From Actinoplanes italicus (GTDB lineage: Bacteria; Actinomycetota; Actinomycetes; Mycobacteriales; Micromonosporaceae): a stretch of 64,000 nt of DNA. The stretch lies in assembly GCF_003001815.1 (NCBI RefSeq), contig NZ_PVMZ01000002.1:310001-374000 (forward strand). Reading direction: 5' to 3'. A program made the position numbers and the translations under genes. This document shows positions 1-8,672 of the stretch, in pieces; the stretch's first letter is position 1, and the number at the start of each line of letters is the position of its first letter. The notes beneath the pieces were generated by a model. The model did not search any database and had not been told where the DNA came from. It worked only from the letters and a program-made list of their open reading frames with translations.

Positions 1-159
1 GACGGACGGCACCGGCTGTGAGGCGTCCGGGTCGTCGGTGACCGGCGAAAGGACACCGTCGAAGTCGAAGAAGAAGGTGGTCGCGGAGGCTCGTGAAGCC
101 GTGAACGCCCACGCCTCGTCGGTGGTCAGCGGATGTGTCGGACGTGCGCTCTCTGCCAC
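1..159 (-). CDS. otsB: Trehalose-phosphatase N-terminus (partial)
   Basis: Only the first 53 codons lie in the window; the gene continues past the left edge. From a GTG at 159 the frame reads through a Phe run into FFDFDGVLSPVTDDP (about residues 31-45), the first catalytic motif of HAD phosphatases in the form typical of actinobacterial OtsB, which dephosphorylates trehalose 6-phosphate. The first Asp of DFDG would be the nucleophile. There is no Shine-Dalgarno, but TAATCT lies 7 nt upstream of the GTG, which supports this start on a leaderless transcript. Another HAD phosphatase is possible because the cap domain is not visible. Confidence 0.72.
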   Translation of the reverse strand, partial: MAESARPTHPLTTDEAWAFTASRASATTFFFDFDGVLSPVTDDPDASQPVPSV

Positions 160-172
160 GGAAGTCAGATTA
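160..172 (-). promoter_or_regulatory. -10 box of leaderless otsB promoter
   Basis: TAATCT (minus strand, 172 to 167) is separated by 7 nt from the GTG at 159. No purine-rich ribosome site lies in between. The -35 region is not recognisable. Confidence 0.5.
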
Positions 173-436
173 CCCGCGGAAGGTCGCCTTTTAAGCCCGC
201 CGATCCAAGGGTGCGGCCGTCATCACCCCCACGGGATGGATATTGCGCTCTACCGCGGGACGTAGTTGACCGCTAGCGTTTGAGTCATGGCGCGGGGTCG
301 TCCCGGGCCAGCCGGTCGGCCCGGACCTGCGACGACTGCGCCACGGGGACCGCAATCCGACTCCGTGCAGAGGGCCGGCGACCGGTAGGTGGCGGACCGC
401 GGGCGGACCGGGTTGCACGCCCGCTGGAGCAGGCCT

Positions 437-1846
437 GTGACATCTCGCCGTACCGATGCCGGGGTCGATGCGAACCCGGCCGACAAGGTCTCCAGCCGTG
501 CCACGACGGGTCGCCGTAAGACCCGGGACCGGCACGCCGACGCGGAACCCGCCACTGCCGGCAGGGTCTTCGTCCTGGACACCTCGGTCCTGCTGTCCGA
601 CCCGGCGGCGTTCCGCCGGTTCACCGACCACGAGGTGGTCGTGCCGCTCGTGGTCATCTCCGAGCTGGAGGGGAAACGTCACCACCCCGAACTGGGCTGG
701 TTCGCGCGGCAGGCGCTGCGCATGCTCGACGAGCTGCGGATCAAGTTCGGCCGCCTGGATCAGCCGGTGCTCTGCAACGACGAGGGCGGCACGCTGCGGG
801 TCGAGCTGAACCACGCCGATCAGAGCGTGCTGCCGCAGGGCTTCCGCAACGACTCGAACGACACCCGCATCCTGTCGGTGGCGCTCGGGCTGGCCGCGGA
901 GGGCCGTGAGGTCACGCTGGTCAGCAAGGACATGCCGCTGCGGGTGAAGGCCGCCTCGGTGGGTCTGACCGCCGACGAGTACCGGCACGGCCAGGCCAGC
1001 GACCCCACCTGGACCGGCATGGCCGATCTGCAGCTCTCCGAGGAGCAGGTGACCTCCCTCTACTCCGGTGAGGAGCTGGAGGTCGAGGATGCGGAGAACC
1101 TGCCCTGCCACACCGGCCTGGTGATCCACTCGCCGCGCGGCTCGGCCCTGGCCAGGGTCAACCCCGACAAGACCATCAGGTTGGTACGCGGTGACCGTGA
1201 CGCGTTCGGTCTGCGCGGGCGTTCGGCGGAGCAGCGGGTGGCGCTGGACATCCTGCTCGACGAGCAGATCGGCATCGTCTCGCTCGGTGGCCGGGCCGGC
1301 ACCGGCAAGTCGGCGCTGGCCCTGTGCGCGGGCCTGGAGGCGACGATGGAGCGCAACCGCCACAAGAAGGTGGTGGTGTTCCGTCCGCTCTACGCGGTCG
1401 GCGGCCAGGAGCTCGGCTACCTGCCCGGCAGCGAGGCGGAGAAGATGTCGCCGTGGGCGCAGGCGGTCTTCGACACGCTCGGCGCGGTGGTGCACGGCAA
1501 CGTGGTCGACGAGGTGCTGGCCCGCGGCATGCTCGAGGTGCTGCCGCTGACTCACATCCGCGGCCGGAGCCTGCACGACGCGTTCGTGATCGTCGACGAG
1601 GCGCAGTCGCTGGAACGCAACGTGCTGCTGACCGTGCTCTCCCGGATCGGGCAGAACTCGCGGGTCGTGCTGACCCACGACGTCGCCCAGCGGGACAACC
1701 TGAGGGTGGGCCGGCACGACGGCGTCACCGCGGTGATCGAGGCGCTGAAGGGGCACCCCATCTTCGCCCACGTAACCCTCACGCGGTCGGAGCGTTCGCC
1801 GATTGCTGAGGTAGTGACGGACCTCTTGGAGGAAATCCCGCTGTAG
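437..1846 (+). CDS. phoH: PIN-domain PhoH-like ATPase
   Basis: A 469-residue PhoH2-type protein: an N-terminal PIN ribonuclease domain (FVLDTSVLL near residue 44, with acidic residues through about 165) joined to a PhoH ATPase domain. Walker A is GGRAGTGKS near 283-291 and Walker B is [10 protein letters not shown] near 383. Known relatives couple RNA unwinding with cleavage. I start at GTG 437 (GGAG about 9 nt upstream); the open frame extends to ATG 389, but those extra residues look non-conserved. It diverges from otsB and stands alone. Its 3' end is followed by a long stem at 1858-1933. The PIN acidic residues look intact, so it is probably an active nuclease-helicase; its cellular role is unknown. 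Confidence 0.9.
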   Translation: MTSRRTDAGVDANPADKVSSRATTGRRKTRDRHADAEPATAGRVFVLDTSVLLSDPAAFRRFTDHEVVVPLVVISELEGKRHHPELGWFARQALRMLDELRIKFGRLDQPVLCNDEGGTLRVELNHADQSVLPQGFRNDSNDTRILSVALGLAAEGREVTLVSKDMPLRVKAASVGLTADEYRHGQASDPTWTGMADLQLSEEQVTSLYSGEELEVEDAENLPCHTGLVIHSPRGSALARVNPDKTIRLVRGDRDAFGLRGRSAEQRVALDILLDEQIGIVSLGGRAGTGKSALALCAGLEATMERNRHKKVVVFRPLYAVGGQELGYLPGSEAEKMSPWAQAVFDTLGAVVHGNVVDEVLARGMLEVLPLTHIRGRSLHDAFVIVDEAQSLERNVLLTVLSRIGQNSRVVLTHDVAQRDNLRVGRHDGVTAVIEALKGHPIFAHVTLTRSERSPIAEVVTDLLEEIPL

Positions 1847-1857
1847 TGAATCTTTAG

Positions 1858-1933
1858 AACGCCAGCGTGGTGATTTAGTGCCGGATTCACCCGGTAAGTC
1901 TTGTGACTAAAGTCACATCACCGCGCTGGCGTT
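1858..1933. terminator. 17-bp stem with two inner hairpins after phoH
   Basis: Arms 1858-1874 and 1917-1933 pair over 17 positions with one G-U wobble. Between them lie a CCGG/CCGG mini-hairpin (1881-1894) and the GTGACT/AGTCAC palindrome (1903-1916), so the transcript could form a three-way junction. The position suits a phoH terminator. There is no U-tract, as is usual in actinobacteria. A cis-regulatory RNA for the downstream gene is an alternative. Confidence 0.55.
1902..1917. promoter_or_regulatory. Perfect CRP/GlxR-type operator
   Basis: TGTGACTAAAGTCACA matches the CRP-family consensus TGTGA-N6-TCACA at every defined position. It lies 127 bp upstream of the transglycosylase start and inside the stem described at 1858-1933. 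Mycobacterial CRP controls rpfA and corynebacterial GlxR controls rpf genes, so cAMP-linked control of a wall hydrolase fits the family pattern. Regulation here is inferred. Confidence 0.65.
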
Positions 1934-2043
1934 TCACATCCACTTCACGTTGCGCCATGGTGTTCGGCGTGCAACTCGCGGCGCGGTCCGCCCTTTCCGG
2001 GCGATGACGCGCCGCTTCCTTGCCCCCGACGAAGGGACTCTTC

Positions 2044-2733
2044 GTGAAGCGGCTGTGGAGCCGGATGGGTGTCCGTGCGGCCTCGGTCGGTCTGCTCGTG
2101 CTGGGTCTCACCGGCGGGGTGTACCTCGGGCAGAACCGGGACGTCCAGCAGCAGACCGTCGAAGCTCAGCTCGTCGTGCAGGCCAACGAGGACGAGATGC
2201 GGCTGCTCAAGGAGCGCCAGGCTGATCACGCCGCCGCGCGGGCGCACCGCGTGGTCGCCGAGCAGGCCGCCGCCGCCAAGGCCGCCACCGAGGTGAAGGC
2301 CGCCGCGTCCAAGGCCCGGACGCTGGAGAAGGAAGTCATCGAGGCCAAGGAAGAGGAGAAGGCCAAGAAGGCTGAGGAGGCCGGCGGTCCGGTCGCCTAC
2401 ACCGGCGAGATCCCCGAGTCCTGCAACGAGTACAGCGGCAGCCGCAAGGTCGGTTGCGCCCTGATGCTCGACGAGGGCTTCGGTCTCGACCAGTTCCCCT
2501 GCCTGGACAAGCTGTGGAAGAAGGAGAGTGGCTGGAACTACAAGGCCCTCAACAACAGCTCCGGAGCGTACGGGATCCCGCAGGCTCTGCCGGGTGACAA
2601 GATGGCCTCGGCGGGCTCGGACTGGAAGACGAACCCGGCCACCCAGATCGAGTGGGGCCTCGGCTACATCAAGGGCCGCTACGGCACTCCCTGCAAGGCC
2701 TGGAGCCACTCGCAGAACGTCGGCTGGTACTGA
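2044..2733 (+). CDS. Secreted SLT-type lytic transglycosylase
   Basis: 229 residues. An N-terminal hydrophobic segment (about residues 10-28) acts as signal or anchor, followed by an Ala/Glu/Lys-rich predicted coiled coil (about 38-115) and a C-terminal lysozyme-like SLT domain. KKESGW carries the likely catalytic Glu, followed by the family signature SGAYGIPQALPG, and the protein ends in the typical SHSQNVGWY. It should cleave the MurNAc-GlcNAc bond of peptidoglycan at the cell surface. The start is GTG 2044, with GAAGGGA six nt upstream; a TTG at 2020 lies within the leader. A strong terminator follows at 2764-2798. A CRP-type site upstream suggests growth- or nutrient-dependent expression. 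Confidence 0.88.
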   Translation: MKRLWSRMGVRAASVGLLVLGLTGGVYLGQNRDVQQQTVEAQLVVQANEDEMRLLKERQADHAAARAHRVVAEQAAAAKAATEVKAAASKARTLEKEVIEAKEEEKAKKAEEAGGPVAYTGEIPESCNEYSGSRKVGCALMLDEGFGLDQFPCLDKLWKKESGWNYKALNNSSGAYGIPQALPGDKMASAGSDWKTNPATQIEWGLGYIKGRYGTPCKAWSHSQNVGWY

Positions 2734-2763
2734 TACACCCGGCTGGTGCTGACAGAACGTCGG

Positions 2764-2798
2764 ACGGGGCTGCGCGGCGATCCGCGCGGCCCCGTTTT
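2764..2798 (+). terminator. Intrinsic terminator of the transglycosylase gene
   Basis: The ACGGGGC.GCGCGG arm at 2764-2777 and its complement at 2782-2795 pair over about 14 bp with one wobble around a CGAT loop. The run TTTT (2795-2798) follows. This is one of the few terminators in the window with a U-tract. Confidence 0.8.
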
Positions 2799-2817
2799 GC
2801 TGTGATCAAATGTCGGT

Positions 2818-3597
2818 ATGGTCCGGAAAGTGGCGCTATGTCTGTTGGTGGTTGCGCTCTCGGGAACGACTGAAGCACCGGCACGGGCCGACACCGGATG
2901 GACACCGGTACGCGAGGTGGTCGGCGGGAAGGTCGCCGGCGACGGCAGATTCCCCTGGGCGGTCCGGCTCTCGATGGGCTGCGGCGGAGCCTTGACCGCG
3001 CCGCGGGTCGTGCTCACTGCCGGGCACTGTGTCGGACCGACCGGACCCAACGACCGGATCACCGTGACCGCCGGATCCATCGACCTCGACTCCCGTACCG
3101 CTGTGTCGGTCAAATCGGTCGAGGTGTACCGCTCGCCCGATTTCATCACCGAGACCCGCGGCGACGACTGGGCCGTCGTCCGGCTGGAACGCGAGCTGCC
3201 GCTGCCCACCCTGCCGCTCACTCCCGACGACGTCGACACCGGCACGTTCACCGTGATGGGCTGGGGGCAGACCCGGGAGGCGTCGCCGCAGCAGGAACGC
3301 CGCCTGCACTACGCGACCGTGCCGACGATCCCCGACGCCGAGTGCACGGCCGCGTACCGCCGGGCCGGCGTGGAACTGGTCCAGGACGAATCCATCTGCG
3401 CCGGGCGGCGCGGCGTCGACACCTGCCAGGGCGACTCGGGAGGCCCGATGGTCCGCCGCGACCGGCTCGGACGCTGGGTGCAGGTCGGCATCGTCAGCTG
3501 GGGGCTGGGCTGCGCCCGCGACGGGTACTTCGGTGTCTACACGCAGATCGCGAAGTTCCGTACCGAGATCGAGGACGCTGTCCGCCGGATGAGCTGA
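2818..3597 (+). CDS. Secreted trypsin-like serine protease (S1)
   Basis: 259 residues with a signal peptide ending near Ala24 and a mature chymotrypsin-fold domain beginning VVGG at 34. The triad is complete: His70 in TAGHC, Asp117 in GDDWAV, Ser207 in GDSGGP. Asp201, six residues before the serine, gives a trypsin-like S1 pocket (cleavage after Arg/Lys). Cysteine pairs around His70 and Ser207 suggest disulfides. There are no accessory domains. ATG 2818 follows the terminator of the previous gene by 20 bp, so it needs its own promoter. It is probably a nutritional exoprotease; the substrate is unknown. Confidence 0.92.
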   Translation: MVRKVALCLLVVALSGTTEAPARADTGWTPVREVVGGKVAGDGRFPWAVRLSMGCGGALTAPRVVLTAGHCVGPTGPNDRITVTAGSIDLDSRTAVSVKSVEVYRSPDFITETRGDDWAVVRLERELPLPTLPLTPDDVDTGTFTVMGWGQTREASPQQERRLHYATVPTIPDAECTAAYRRAGVELVQDESICAGRRGVDTCQGDSGGPMVRRDRLGRWVQVGIVSWGLGCARDGYFGVYTQIAKFRTEIEDAVRRMS

Positions 3598-3641
3598 CAA
3601 CTCGACTGGCCGCTCTGGCCCGCTCCTGCGACCATCGATGC

Positions 3642-4259
3642 ATGGGATACGGGTGGGCGGCGGGTGCGAGCACGGACGAGGCCGGACGGTTCGGCACCGA
3701 TGGTTTCTACGCGGCGCTGGGCCGCGCGTTCGTGACCATGTGCGCGGTGGTCCCGGCCCTGTTCCTGATCGAGGTGATCGACGTCGCGCTCGGGCCCGGC
3801 ACCCTCGACGTGGCCGGCGGCATCATCCCGCACTCGATCGAGGGCATCGACGGCATCCTGTTCAGCCCGTTCCTGCACGACGGGTGGGAACACCTCTACG
3901 GCAACGCCGTCCCGCTCATCCTGCTCGGCACGTTCGTCCTGGCCGGCGGGGTACGCCGGTTCATCTGGTCGACCGTGCTGATCATGCTGGTGGCCGGCAT
4001 CGGCGTCTGGTTCATCGGCGAATCCGGCACCGTGGTGGTCGGCGCCAGCGGCGTCATCTTCGGCTACCTCGGCCTGCTGCTGGCCCGCGGTCTGGTCGAG
4101 CGCAGCTGGTGGAACTTCGCGGTGGCCCTGTTCATCGGCCTTCTCTACTGGTACCAGCTGTTCAACGTGCTCCCCACCGACCAGCGGATCTCCTGGCAGG
4201 GGCACCTGCTGGGCCTGGTCGGCGGCGTCCTCGCAGCGATCTTCTTCCGCCGCCGCTAG
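3642..4259 (+). CDS. Rhomboid-family intramembrane protease
   Basis: 205 residues with about six membrane segments. Rhomboid signatures are present: HLYGN (84-88) in the early helix, the catalytic serine in VGASG (Ser136), and the dyad histidine in WQGHLLGLVGG (His188). It should cleave within transmembrane helices of unknown client proteins. I start at ATG 3642, where conserved-looking sequence begins; no good ribosome site is visible, and the frame stays open far upstream only because it overlaps the protease gene. The gene ends 33 bp before a perfect 48-bp palindrome shared with convergent glpX. Confidence 0.88.
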   Translation: MGYGWAAGASTDEAGRFGTDGFYAALGRAFVTMCAVVPALFLIEVIDVALGPGTLDVAGGIIPHSIEGIDGILFSPFLHDGWEHLYGNAVPLILLGTFVLAGGVRRFIWSTVLIMLVAGIGVWFIGESGTVVVGASGVIFGYLGLLLARGLVERSWWNFAVALFIGLLYWYQLFNVLPTDQRISWQGHLLGLVGGVLAAIFFRRR

Positions 4260-4291
4260 CCGCCCCGCTACGCGCGCCCTTTCCTCTTCGC

Positions 4292-4339
4292 GATCTTGTG
4301 AGGTTCGGGTGGGACGTCCCACCCGAACCTCACAAGATC
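4292..4339. terminator. Perfect 48-bp palindrome between convergent genes
   Basis: Arms 4292-4315 and 4316-4339 are exact reverse complements over 24 bp with no spacer; the arm begins GATCTTGTGAGG. It lies between the rhomboid gene and glpX, whose 3' ends face each other, so it probably terminates both. A diverged copy (39 of 48 identical) sits in the same context at 47791-47838. Confidence 0.75.
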
Positions 4340-4354
4340 TGCGGAAGGTTGGGC

Positions 4355-5380
4355 CTAGGCCAGCGGAACCGTCGGCAGGTGGCCGTCGAAGTCGACGGCG
4401 GAGTACAGCGCCAGCTTCTCCAGCCGGTGGTACGAGTCGATGACCCGGATCGTGCCGCTCTTGGACCGCATCACGATCGACTGCGTGTGCGCGCCGCCGG
4501 AGCGGTAGCGGACACCCTTGAGCAGGTCACCGCTGGTGACGCCGGTGGCCACGAAGAAGCAGTTGTCACCGGTGACCAGGTCGTCGGTGGTGAGCACACG
4601 GTCGAGGTCGTGACCCGCGGCGAGCGCCTTCTCGCGCTCGGCGTCGTCGAGCGGCCACAGCTTCGCCTGGATCATGCCGCCGAGACACTTGAGTGCACAC
4701 GCTGCGGTGATTCCCTCGGGGGTGCCGCCGATGCCCATGAGCACGTCGACGTCGGACTCCGAACGGGCCGCCGAGATGGCGCCCGCGATGTCGCCGTCCG
4801 AGATGAACTTGATGTTGGCGCCCGCCTGCCGTACCTCCTCGACGAGCTTGGCGTGCCGGGGGCGGTCCAGGATGCACACCGTGACGTCGGAGACGCTGGA
4901 ACGCTTGGCCTTCGCGATGCGGCGCAGGTTCTCCGTCACGCCGGCGTCGATGTCGACGACGTCGGCGCAGTCCGGCCCGACGGCGATCTTGTCCATGTAG
5001 AAGACGGCACTCGGGTCGAACATGGCGCCGCGCTCGGCGACCGCGAGCACCGCGATGGAACCGGGCATGCCCTTGCTCATCAGCGTGGTGCCGTCGATCG
5101 GGTCGACCGCGACGTCCACCTCCGGGCCGGTGCCGTCGCCGACCTGCTCGCCGTTGAAGAGCATGGGCGCTTCGTCCTTCTCGCCCTCGCCGATGACGAC
5201 GACGCCGCGCATCTGGATCGAGTTGATGAGCTTGCGCATGGCGTCGACGGCGGCGCCGTCACCGCCGTTCTTGTCGCCTCGCCCGACCCATCGACCGGCG
5301 GCCATGGCGGCCGCTTCGGTGACGCGGACGAGGTCGAGGGCGATGTTGCGGTCGAGATCCTGAGGGACTCGGGCGGGCAC
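4355..5380 (-). CDS. glpX: Class II fructose-1,6-bisphosphatase
   Basis: 341 residues. GlpX hydrolyses fructose 1,6-bisphosphate to fructose 6-phosphate in gluconeogenesis. Metal and phosphate motifs are intact: GEGEKDE at 64-70 and DPIDGTT at 93-99, with the lithium-sensitive phosphatase fold continuing to the C-terminus. GTG 5380 is preceded by GAGGAGG at a good distance, so the longer frame reaching 5524 is not used. Actinobacteria commonly rely on GlpX as their only FBPase. It is divergent from the DUF4245 gene and monocistronic, ending at the bidirectional palindrome. Confidence 0.96.
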   Translation of the reverse strand: MPARVPQDLDRNIALDLVRVTEAAAMAAGRWVGRGDKNGGDGAAVDAMRKLINSIQMRGVVVIGEGEKDEAPMLFNGEQVGDGTGPEVDVAVDPIDGTTLMSKGMPGSIAVLAVAERGAMFDPSAVFYMDKIAVGPDCADVVDIDAGVTENLRRIAKAKRSSVSDVTVCILDRPRHAKLVEEVRQAGANIKFISDGDIAGAISAARSESDVDVLMGIGGTPEGITAACALKCLGGMIQAKLWPLDDAEREKALAAGHDLDRVLTTDDLVTGDNCFFVATGVTSGDLLKGVRYRSGGAHTQSIVMRSKSGTIRVIDSYHRLEKLALYSAVDFDGHLPTVPLA

Positions 5381-5532
5381 GGCGGCCTCCTCGCGACGTT
5401 GCGGGGTTGACTCTGTCCCGCGGGTCCCGCACGGCTGCGGGATCCGCGGGACGGAACCACGGTGATTACCCGATCCTGGCATCCGAGGACGTGCCAAGTC
5501 TTGCTTCAGCGACGTGGTTAACAATGGGGTTC

Positions 5533-6078
5533 GTGGAACCCGCCCCCGAATCGCCCGCCCCGCGCCTGTCAGCCCGGGAGGGACGCCGCCCCCGCGACAT
5601 GATCATCTCGCTGGTGGTGCTGCTGGTGCCGATCGCCCTGATCCTGACGTTCTACCGGGTCGTGCTGGAGGGCGACCGGCCGTTGTCGAAGGACCCGACC
5701 TCGGCGATCGAGCTGGCGAGCCGTGAGTTCCCGGTCCTAGTGCCGTCCGGTCTCGGCGAGGACTGGCACCTCACGTCGGCGAACTTCCAGCGCGTGGACG
5801 GTGGGGCGACCCTGCGGATCGGTTACGTCGATCCGGACAAGAAGCCGATCCTGCTGATCCAGAGCAGCGTCGACTCGGCCACCCTGGTCCCGGCCGAGGT
5901 CGGCGCCGAGGGTACGCGGATCGGCACCTACCGCACCGCGAACAGCACCTGGATGCAGTACACCGGCCGTCCGGGCGAGTCCGCGCTGATCCAGACACAG
6001 CCGGACCGCACCATCCTGATCATCGGACCGGAAAGCGCCACCGGCAGCATCGAGAAGCTGGCCTCCTCGACCTCCTGA
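5533..6078 (+). CDS. DUF4245 membrane-anchored protein
   Basis: 181 residues matching the actinobacterial DUF4245 family. A basic N-terminal tail (RRPRDM) leads into one transmembrane helix (about 23-41), then an extracytoplasmic domain of about 140 residues ending in a conserved-looking [17 protein letters not shown]. No enzymatic motif is visible and the function is unknown. The family is often found beside glpX and xseAB, as here. GTG 5533 has AACAAT 7 nt upstream; ATG 5524 is an alternative three codons earlier. It converges on xseB with only 4 bp between stops. Confidence 0.8.
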   Translation: MEPAPESPAPRLSAREGRRPRDMIISLVVLLVPIALILTFYRVVLEGDRPLSKDPTSAIELASREFPVLVPSGLGEDWHLTSANFQRVDGGATLRIGYVDPDKKPILLIQSSVDSATLVPAEVGAEGTRIGTYRTANSTWMQYTGRPGESALIQTQPDRTILIIGPESATGSIEKLASSTS

Positions 6079-6082
6079 CCCG

Positions 6083-6286
6083 TCACTCGTCGGCGCGGGC
6101 GGCGCGAGCCGCCTCGATGCGTTCCCGGGCGCCGTCGAGCCAGCGCTGGCAGATGTCGGCCAGCCGCTCCCCGCGCTCCCACAGGGCCAGCGACTCCTCC
6201 AGGGTGCCGCCGCCCTGTTCCAGGCGCTCGACCACGCCGGCCAGCTCGGTGCGGGCCTGCTCGTAGGACAGTTTCTCGTCGGTCAT
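6083..6286 (-). CDS. xseB: Exodeoxyribonuclease VII small subunit
   Basis: 67 residues, the normal size. It contains the XseB helical hairpin with [19 protein letters not shown] (8-26) and [12 protein letters not shown] (29-40). It binds XseA to form the exonuclease that degrades single-stranded DNA into acid-insoluble pieces. The ATG at 6286 overlaps the xseA stop by one base (TGATG), so translation is coupled and stoichiometry is set at the ribosome. Confidence 0.96.
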   Translation of the reverse strand: MTDEKLSYEQARTELAGVVERLEQGGGTLEESLALWERGERLADICQRWLDGARERIEAARAARADE

Positions 6287-7512
6287 CAGCTCTCCATCAC
6301 TGCCGCTCGCAGCTCGCCCTCGGCGAGCCGGATCCGAAGAAGGTCGTCCGCGCCCACCTCGTCCGCGGCGCGGACCACCTGGCCGTCGGGACGTTGCACG
6401 ATCGCGTAGCCGCGCTCCAGCGTCTTGGCCGGTGACAGGGCACGCAGCCGGGCCACCGTGTGCTCCAGCGCGTCGTCGGCCCGGCGCAGCCGGTGGTCGA
6501 GACTGCGTACGGCCCGGTCACGCAGGCCGGTCACGTCGGCGGCCCGCTGGTCGATCAGCACCTCGGGCCGGGCCAGCACCGGCCGGGACCGCCACGCGTC
6601 GATCCGGTGCCGCTCCCGGTCGATCATGGTTGCGACCGCCCGGTCGAGACGCCCGCGGGCCTGCCCGATCATCCGCTGCTCGTCGGCCAGGTCGGGCACG
6701 ATCCGCTTCGCGGCGTCGGTCGGCGTGGAGGCGCGCAGGTCGGCGACGTAGTCGAGCAGCGGCGCGTCGGTCTCGTGGCCGATCGCGCTGACCACCGGGG
6801 TGCGCGCGGCGAACACGGCCCGGCACAGCGCCTCGTCGGAGAACGGCAGCAGGTCCTCCACACTGCCGCCGCCCCGGGCGATCACGATCACGTCGACGGT
6901 GTCGTCGCCGTCGAGGACCTTCAGCGCGTCGAGGATCTGCGCCACCGCGGTCGGCCCCTGCACCGGCACGTTGATCACCCGGAAGTCGACCGACGGCCAC
7001 CGGCGCCGCGAATTCATCAGCACGTCCCGCTCGGCGGCGCTGGCCCGGCCCGTGATCAACCCGATCCGGCCGGGCAGGAACGGCAGCCGCCGCTTGCGTT
7101 CGCGGGCGAACAGACCCTCGGCGGCGAGCAGGCGTTTCAGTTTCTCCAGCCGGGCCAGCAGCTCACCGACGCCGACCTGGCGAACCTCGTCGGCGCGCAG
7201 GCTCAGGGTGCCGCGGCCGGGATAGAACTCCGGTTTCGCGTGCAGGGTGACCCGGGCGCCCTCGGCCAGGTCGGGAGCACCGGCGTGGATCACGTCGTGG
7301 CTGGTGGTGACGGTCAGGCTGAGGTCGGCCGACGGGTCACGCAGGGTCAGGAAGACCACGTTGGAGCCGGGACGGCGGTTGATCTGCGCCACCTGCCCGT
7401 CGACCCAGACCCAGCCGAGCCGGCTGATCCAGGCGGTGATCTTCTGGCTGACCACGCGGACCGGCCACGGCTCGTCGGCGGAGCTGCGCGGCGTGCTCTC
7501 GGGCTCGTTCAC
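6286..7512 (-). CDS. xseA: Exodeoxyribonuclease VII large subunit
   Basis: 408 residues: an N-terminal OB fold (about 15-110), the catalytic domain with [16 protein letters not shown] (about 148-163), [15 protein letters not shown] and [23 protein letters not shown] segments, then a coiled-coil arm and C-terminal region with LERGYAIVQ. This is the full set of XseA motifs. It acts in mismatch repair and lesion processing on ssDNA. GTG 7512 has TAATCT six nt upstream and no Shine-Dalgarno, so it is probably leaderless. xseB follows by a one-base overlap. Confidence 0.96.
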   Translation of the reverse strand: MNEPESTPRSSADEPWPVRVVSQKITAWISRLGWVWVDGQVAQINRRPGSNVVFLTLRDPSADLSLTVTTSHDVIHAGAPDLAEGARVTLHAKPEFYPGRGTLSLRADEVRQVGVGELLARLEKLKRLLAAEGLFARERKRRLPFLPGRIGLITGRASAAERDVLMNSRRRWPSVDFRVINVPVQGPTAVAQILDALKVLDGDDTVDVIVIARGGGSVEDLLPFSDEALCRAVFAARTPVVSAIGHETDAPLLDYVADLRASTPTDAAKRIVPDLADEQRMIGQARGRLDRAVATMIDRERHRIDAWRSRPVLARPEVLIDQRAADVTGLRDRAVRSLDHRLRRADDALEHTVARLRALSPAKTLERGYAIVQRPDGQVVRAADEVGADDLLRIRLAEGELRAAVMES

Positions 7513-7524
7513 CCGGCCAGATTA
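7513..7524 (-). promoter_or_regulatory. -10 box of leaderless xseAB promoter
   Basis: TAATCT (7524 to 7519) with a 6-nt gap to GTG 7512; the hexamer is identical to the one before otsB. Confidence 0.5.
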
Positions 7525-8064
7525 CGTAAGCCCACCGACATTCTCGCCGGTGCGATCCGGGGTGGCGGACATCGCGCCGGGTTCGGCGTGACCCGCGTAC
7601 CGGCTCAGATCGACCGCCGTGCGGCGTTCCGGCAGTCGTCGTTCGACCAGAGCGAGGATCACCACGGCCAGCAGACCGGCGCACGCCCAGAAGATCAGGT
7701 CGGCGGCCAGATACAGCGGTTCGACGTGGAGGCCGCCGCCGGTGCCGAGGAACGGGAACGGGTAGCCGTGCCGCCCCGAGTCACCGGCCATGCAGCATCC
7801 GGACGAGTCGGGCACGGTCGTCACCACGATCCCCGCCGCCACCAGCGCGGCCGCGACGAGGTGACCGGCACGCCCCGGGAAGGGCCGGTGCCGCAACAAC
7901 AGCAGCACACCACCGATCGCGATCATCACGTGGAACACCAGATAGGCGGAGGTCAGGCCGCCGTCGATCTCGACCGCCAGGTTCAGCAGGCCGATCCCGA
8001 GCAGGAACCAGCCGGTCATCACGCGGAGCACGGCCGGGATCGATGGCCACAGCTCCGCACTCAT
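7522..8064 (-). CDS. Hypothetical four-helix membrane protein
   Basis: 180 residues, no family recognised. Four hydrophobic segments are visible: about 13-32, 41-57, 66-82 and 122-143. An extracytoplasmic loop contains a CC pair in SSGCC, and the cytoplasmic tail is charged. The last helix is followed by ERRLPERR. The helix order and spacing resemble the next gene upstream (8111-8596), suggesting a diverged tandem duplicate. GATACT sits 7 nt before ATG 8064. The 3' end is 9 bp from the start of xseA and overlaps its promoter. Confidence 0.65.
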   Translation of the reverse strand: MSAELWPSIPAVLRVMTGWFLLGIGLLNLAVEIDGGLTSAYLVFHVMIAIGGVLLLLRHRPFPGRAGHLVAAALVAAGIVVTTVPDSSGCCMAGDSGRHGYPFPFLGTGGGLHVEPLYLAADLIFWACAGLLAVVILALVERRLPERRTAVDLSRYAGHAEPGAMSATPDRTGENVGGLT

Positions 8065-8077
8065 GAAAAGAAGTATC
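8065..8077 (-). promoter_or_regulatory. Probable -10 box, membrane protein gene
   Basis: GATACT (8077 to 8072) ends 7 nt before ATG 8064. The first base departs from TANNNT, so this is a weaker candidate than most. Confidence 0.35.
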
Positions 8078-8110
8078 TCGCCCGATTCGTCGGATCCGGA
8101 CCGAAACGGA

Positions 8111-8596
8111 CTACGCGGGCCGCTCCCGGTTACGGCGTGTCACCAGACCGATCAAAACCACCAACACCAATCCGGCGTACGCCCACAAGCTCACATCCAC
8201 GACGAGCCGGAGCAGGTCGTACCCCCACCCGTCGGCGACCGCCTGCCGCCGTGCCTGCTCGAAGTCGTCCGCCACGGAGCCGCGCCCCACCCACTCGAAC
8301 GGCCAGCCCCGGCCCTCGGACCAGGCGAACATCCCGCCCGTGGAGACCGACCGCGCGGCCAGCCCGGCCGCCGTTCCGACGAGCCCGGCCACCACCGAGA
8401 CCACGACGACCAGCCGGACGGGCAGCTCGATCCGCCGCCACAGCAGCATGACCAGCCCGCCGCCGGCGAGCGCCGACCCCACGAACACGTCCCTCACGTT
8501 CGCCGAGCTGAAGGTCATGAACAGCCACAACAGGCCGACCGTGAGGCTGATCTGACCCACGGTGATGCGGAGTATCCGTACCGGGCTGACGTTCAT
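8111..8596 (-). CDS. Hypothetical four-helix membrane protein
   Basis: 161 residues, no family recognised. Four predicted helices (about 9-26, 36-52, 59-77, 128-149) enclose a loop rich in Trp and Gly, and a basic tail ends RRNRERPA. I use ATG 8596 rather than the farther upstream open frame, because the upstream part lies over the ispH promoter and has no hydrophobic or conserved character. CATACT lies 8 nt upstream. Topology matches the neighbour at 7522-8064, so the two may be paralogues. It is divergent from ispH. Confidence 0.62.
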   Translation of the reverse strand: MNVSPVRILRITVGQISLTVGLLWLFMTFSSANVRDVFVGSALAGGGLVMLLWRRIELPVRLVVVVSVVAGLVGTAAGLAARSVSTGGMFAWSEGRGWPFEWVGRGSVADDFEQARRQAVADGWGYDLLRLVVDVSLWAYAGLVLVVLIGLVTRRNRERPA

Positions 8597-8660
8597 GACC
8601 GCGCAGTATGCACCGCCTGTGCCACTCGTCTCGTCAGAGGCGGGTGCGAGCCGGGCCACG

Positions 8661-8672
8661 TACCATGGTCGG
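8661..8672 (+). promoter_or_regulatory. -10 box of leaderless ispH promoter
   Basis: TACCAT at 8661-8666 with a 6-nt gap to GTG 8673; no ribosome site fits in the gap. Confidence 0.5.

Noticed and set aside
191..1771. Long antisense open frame across phoH
   Set aside because: It mirrors the codon periodicity of the GC-rich PhoH gene and has no motif or start signal. The same holds for long antisense frames over glpX (3638-5410), xseA (6460-8451), the binding lipoprotein (39651-41297) and sdhA (49756-51519).
1934..2043. c-di-AMP (ydaO) riboswitch before the transglycosylase
   Set aside because: Such riboswitches precede wall hydrolases in actinobacteria, but the conserved ydaO core sequences are not seen here.
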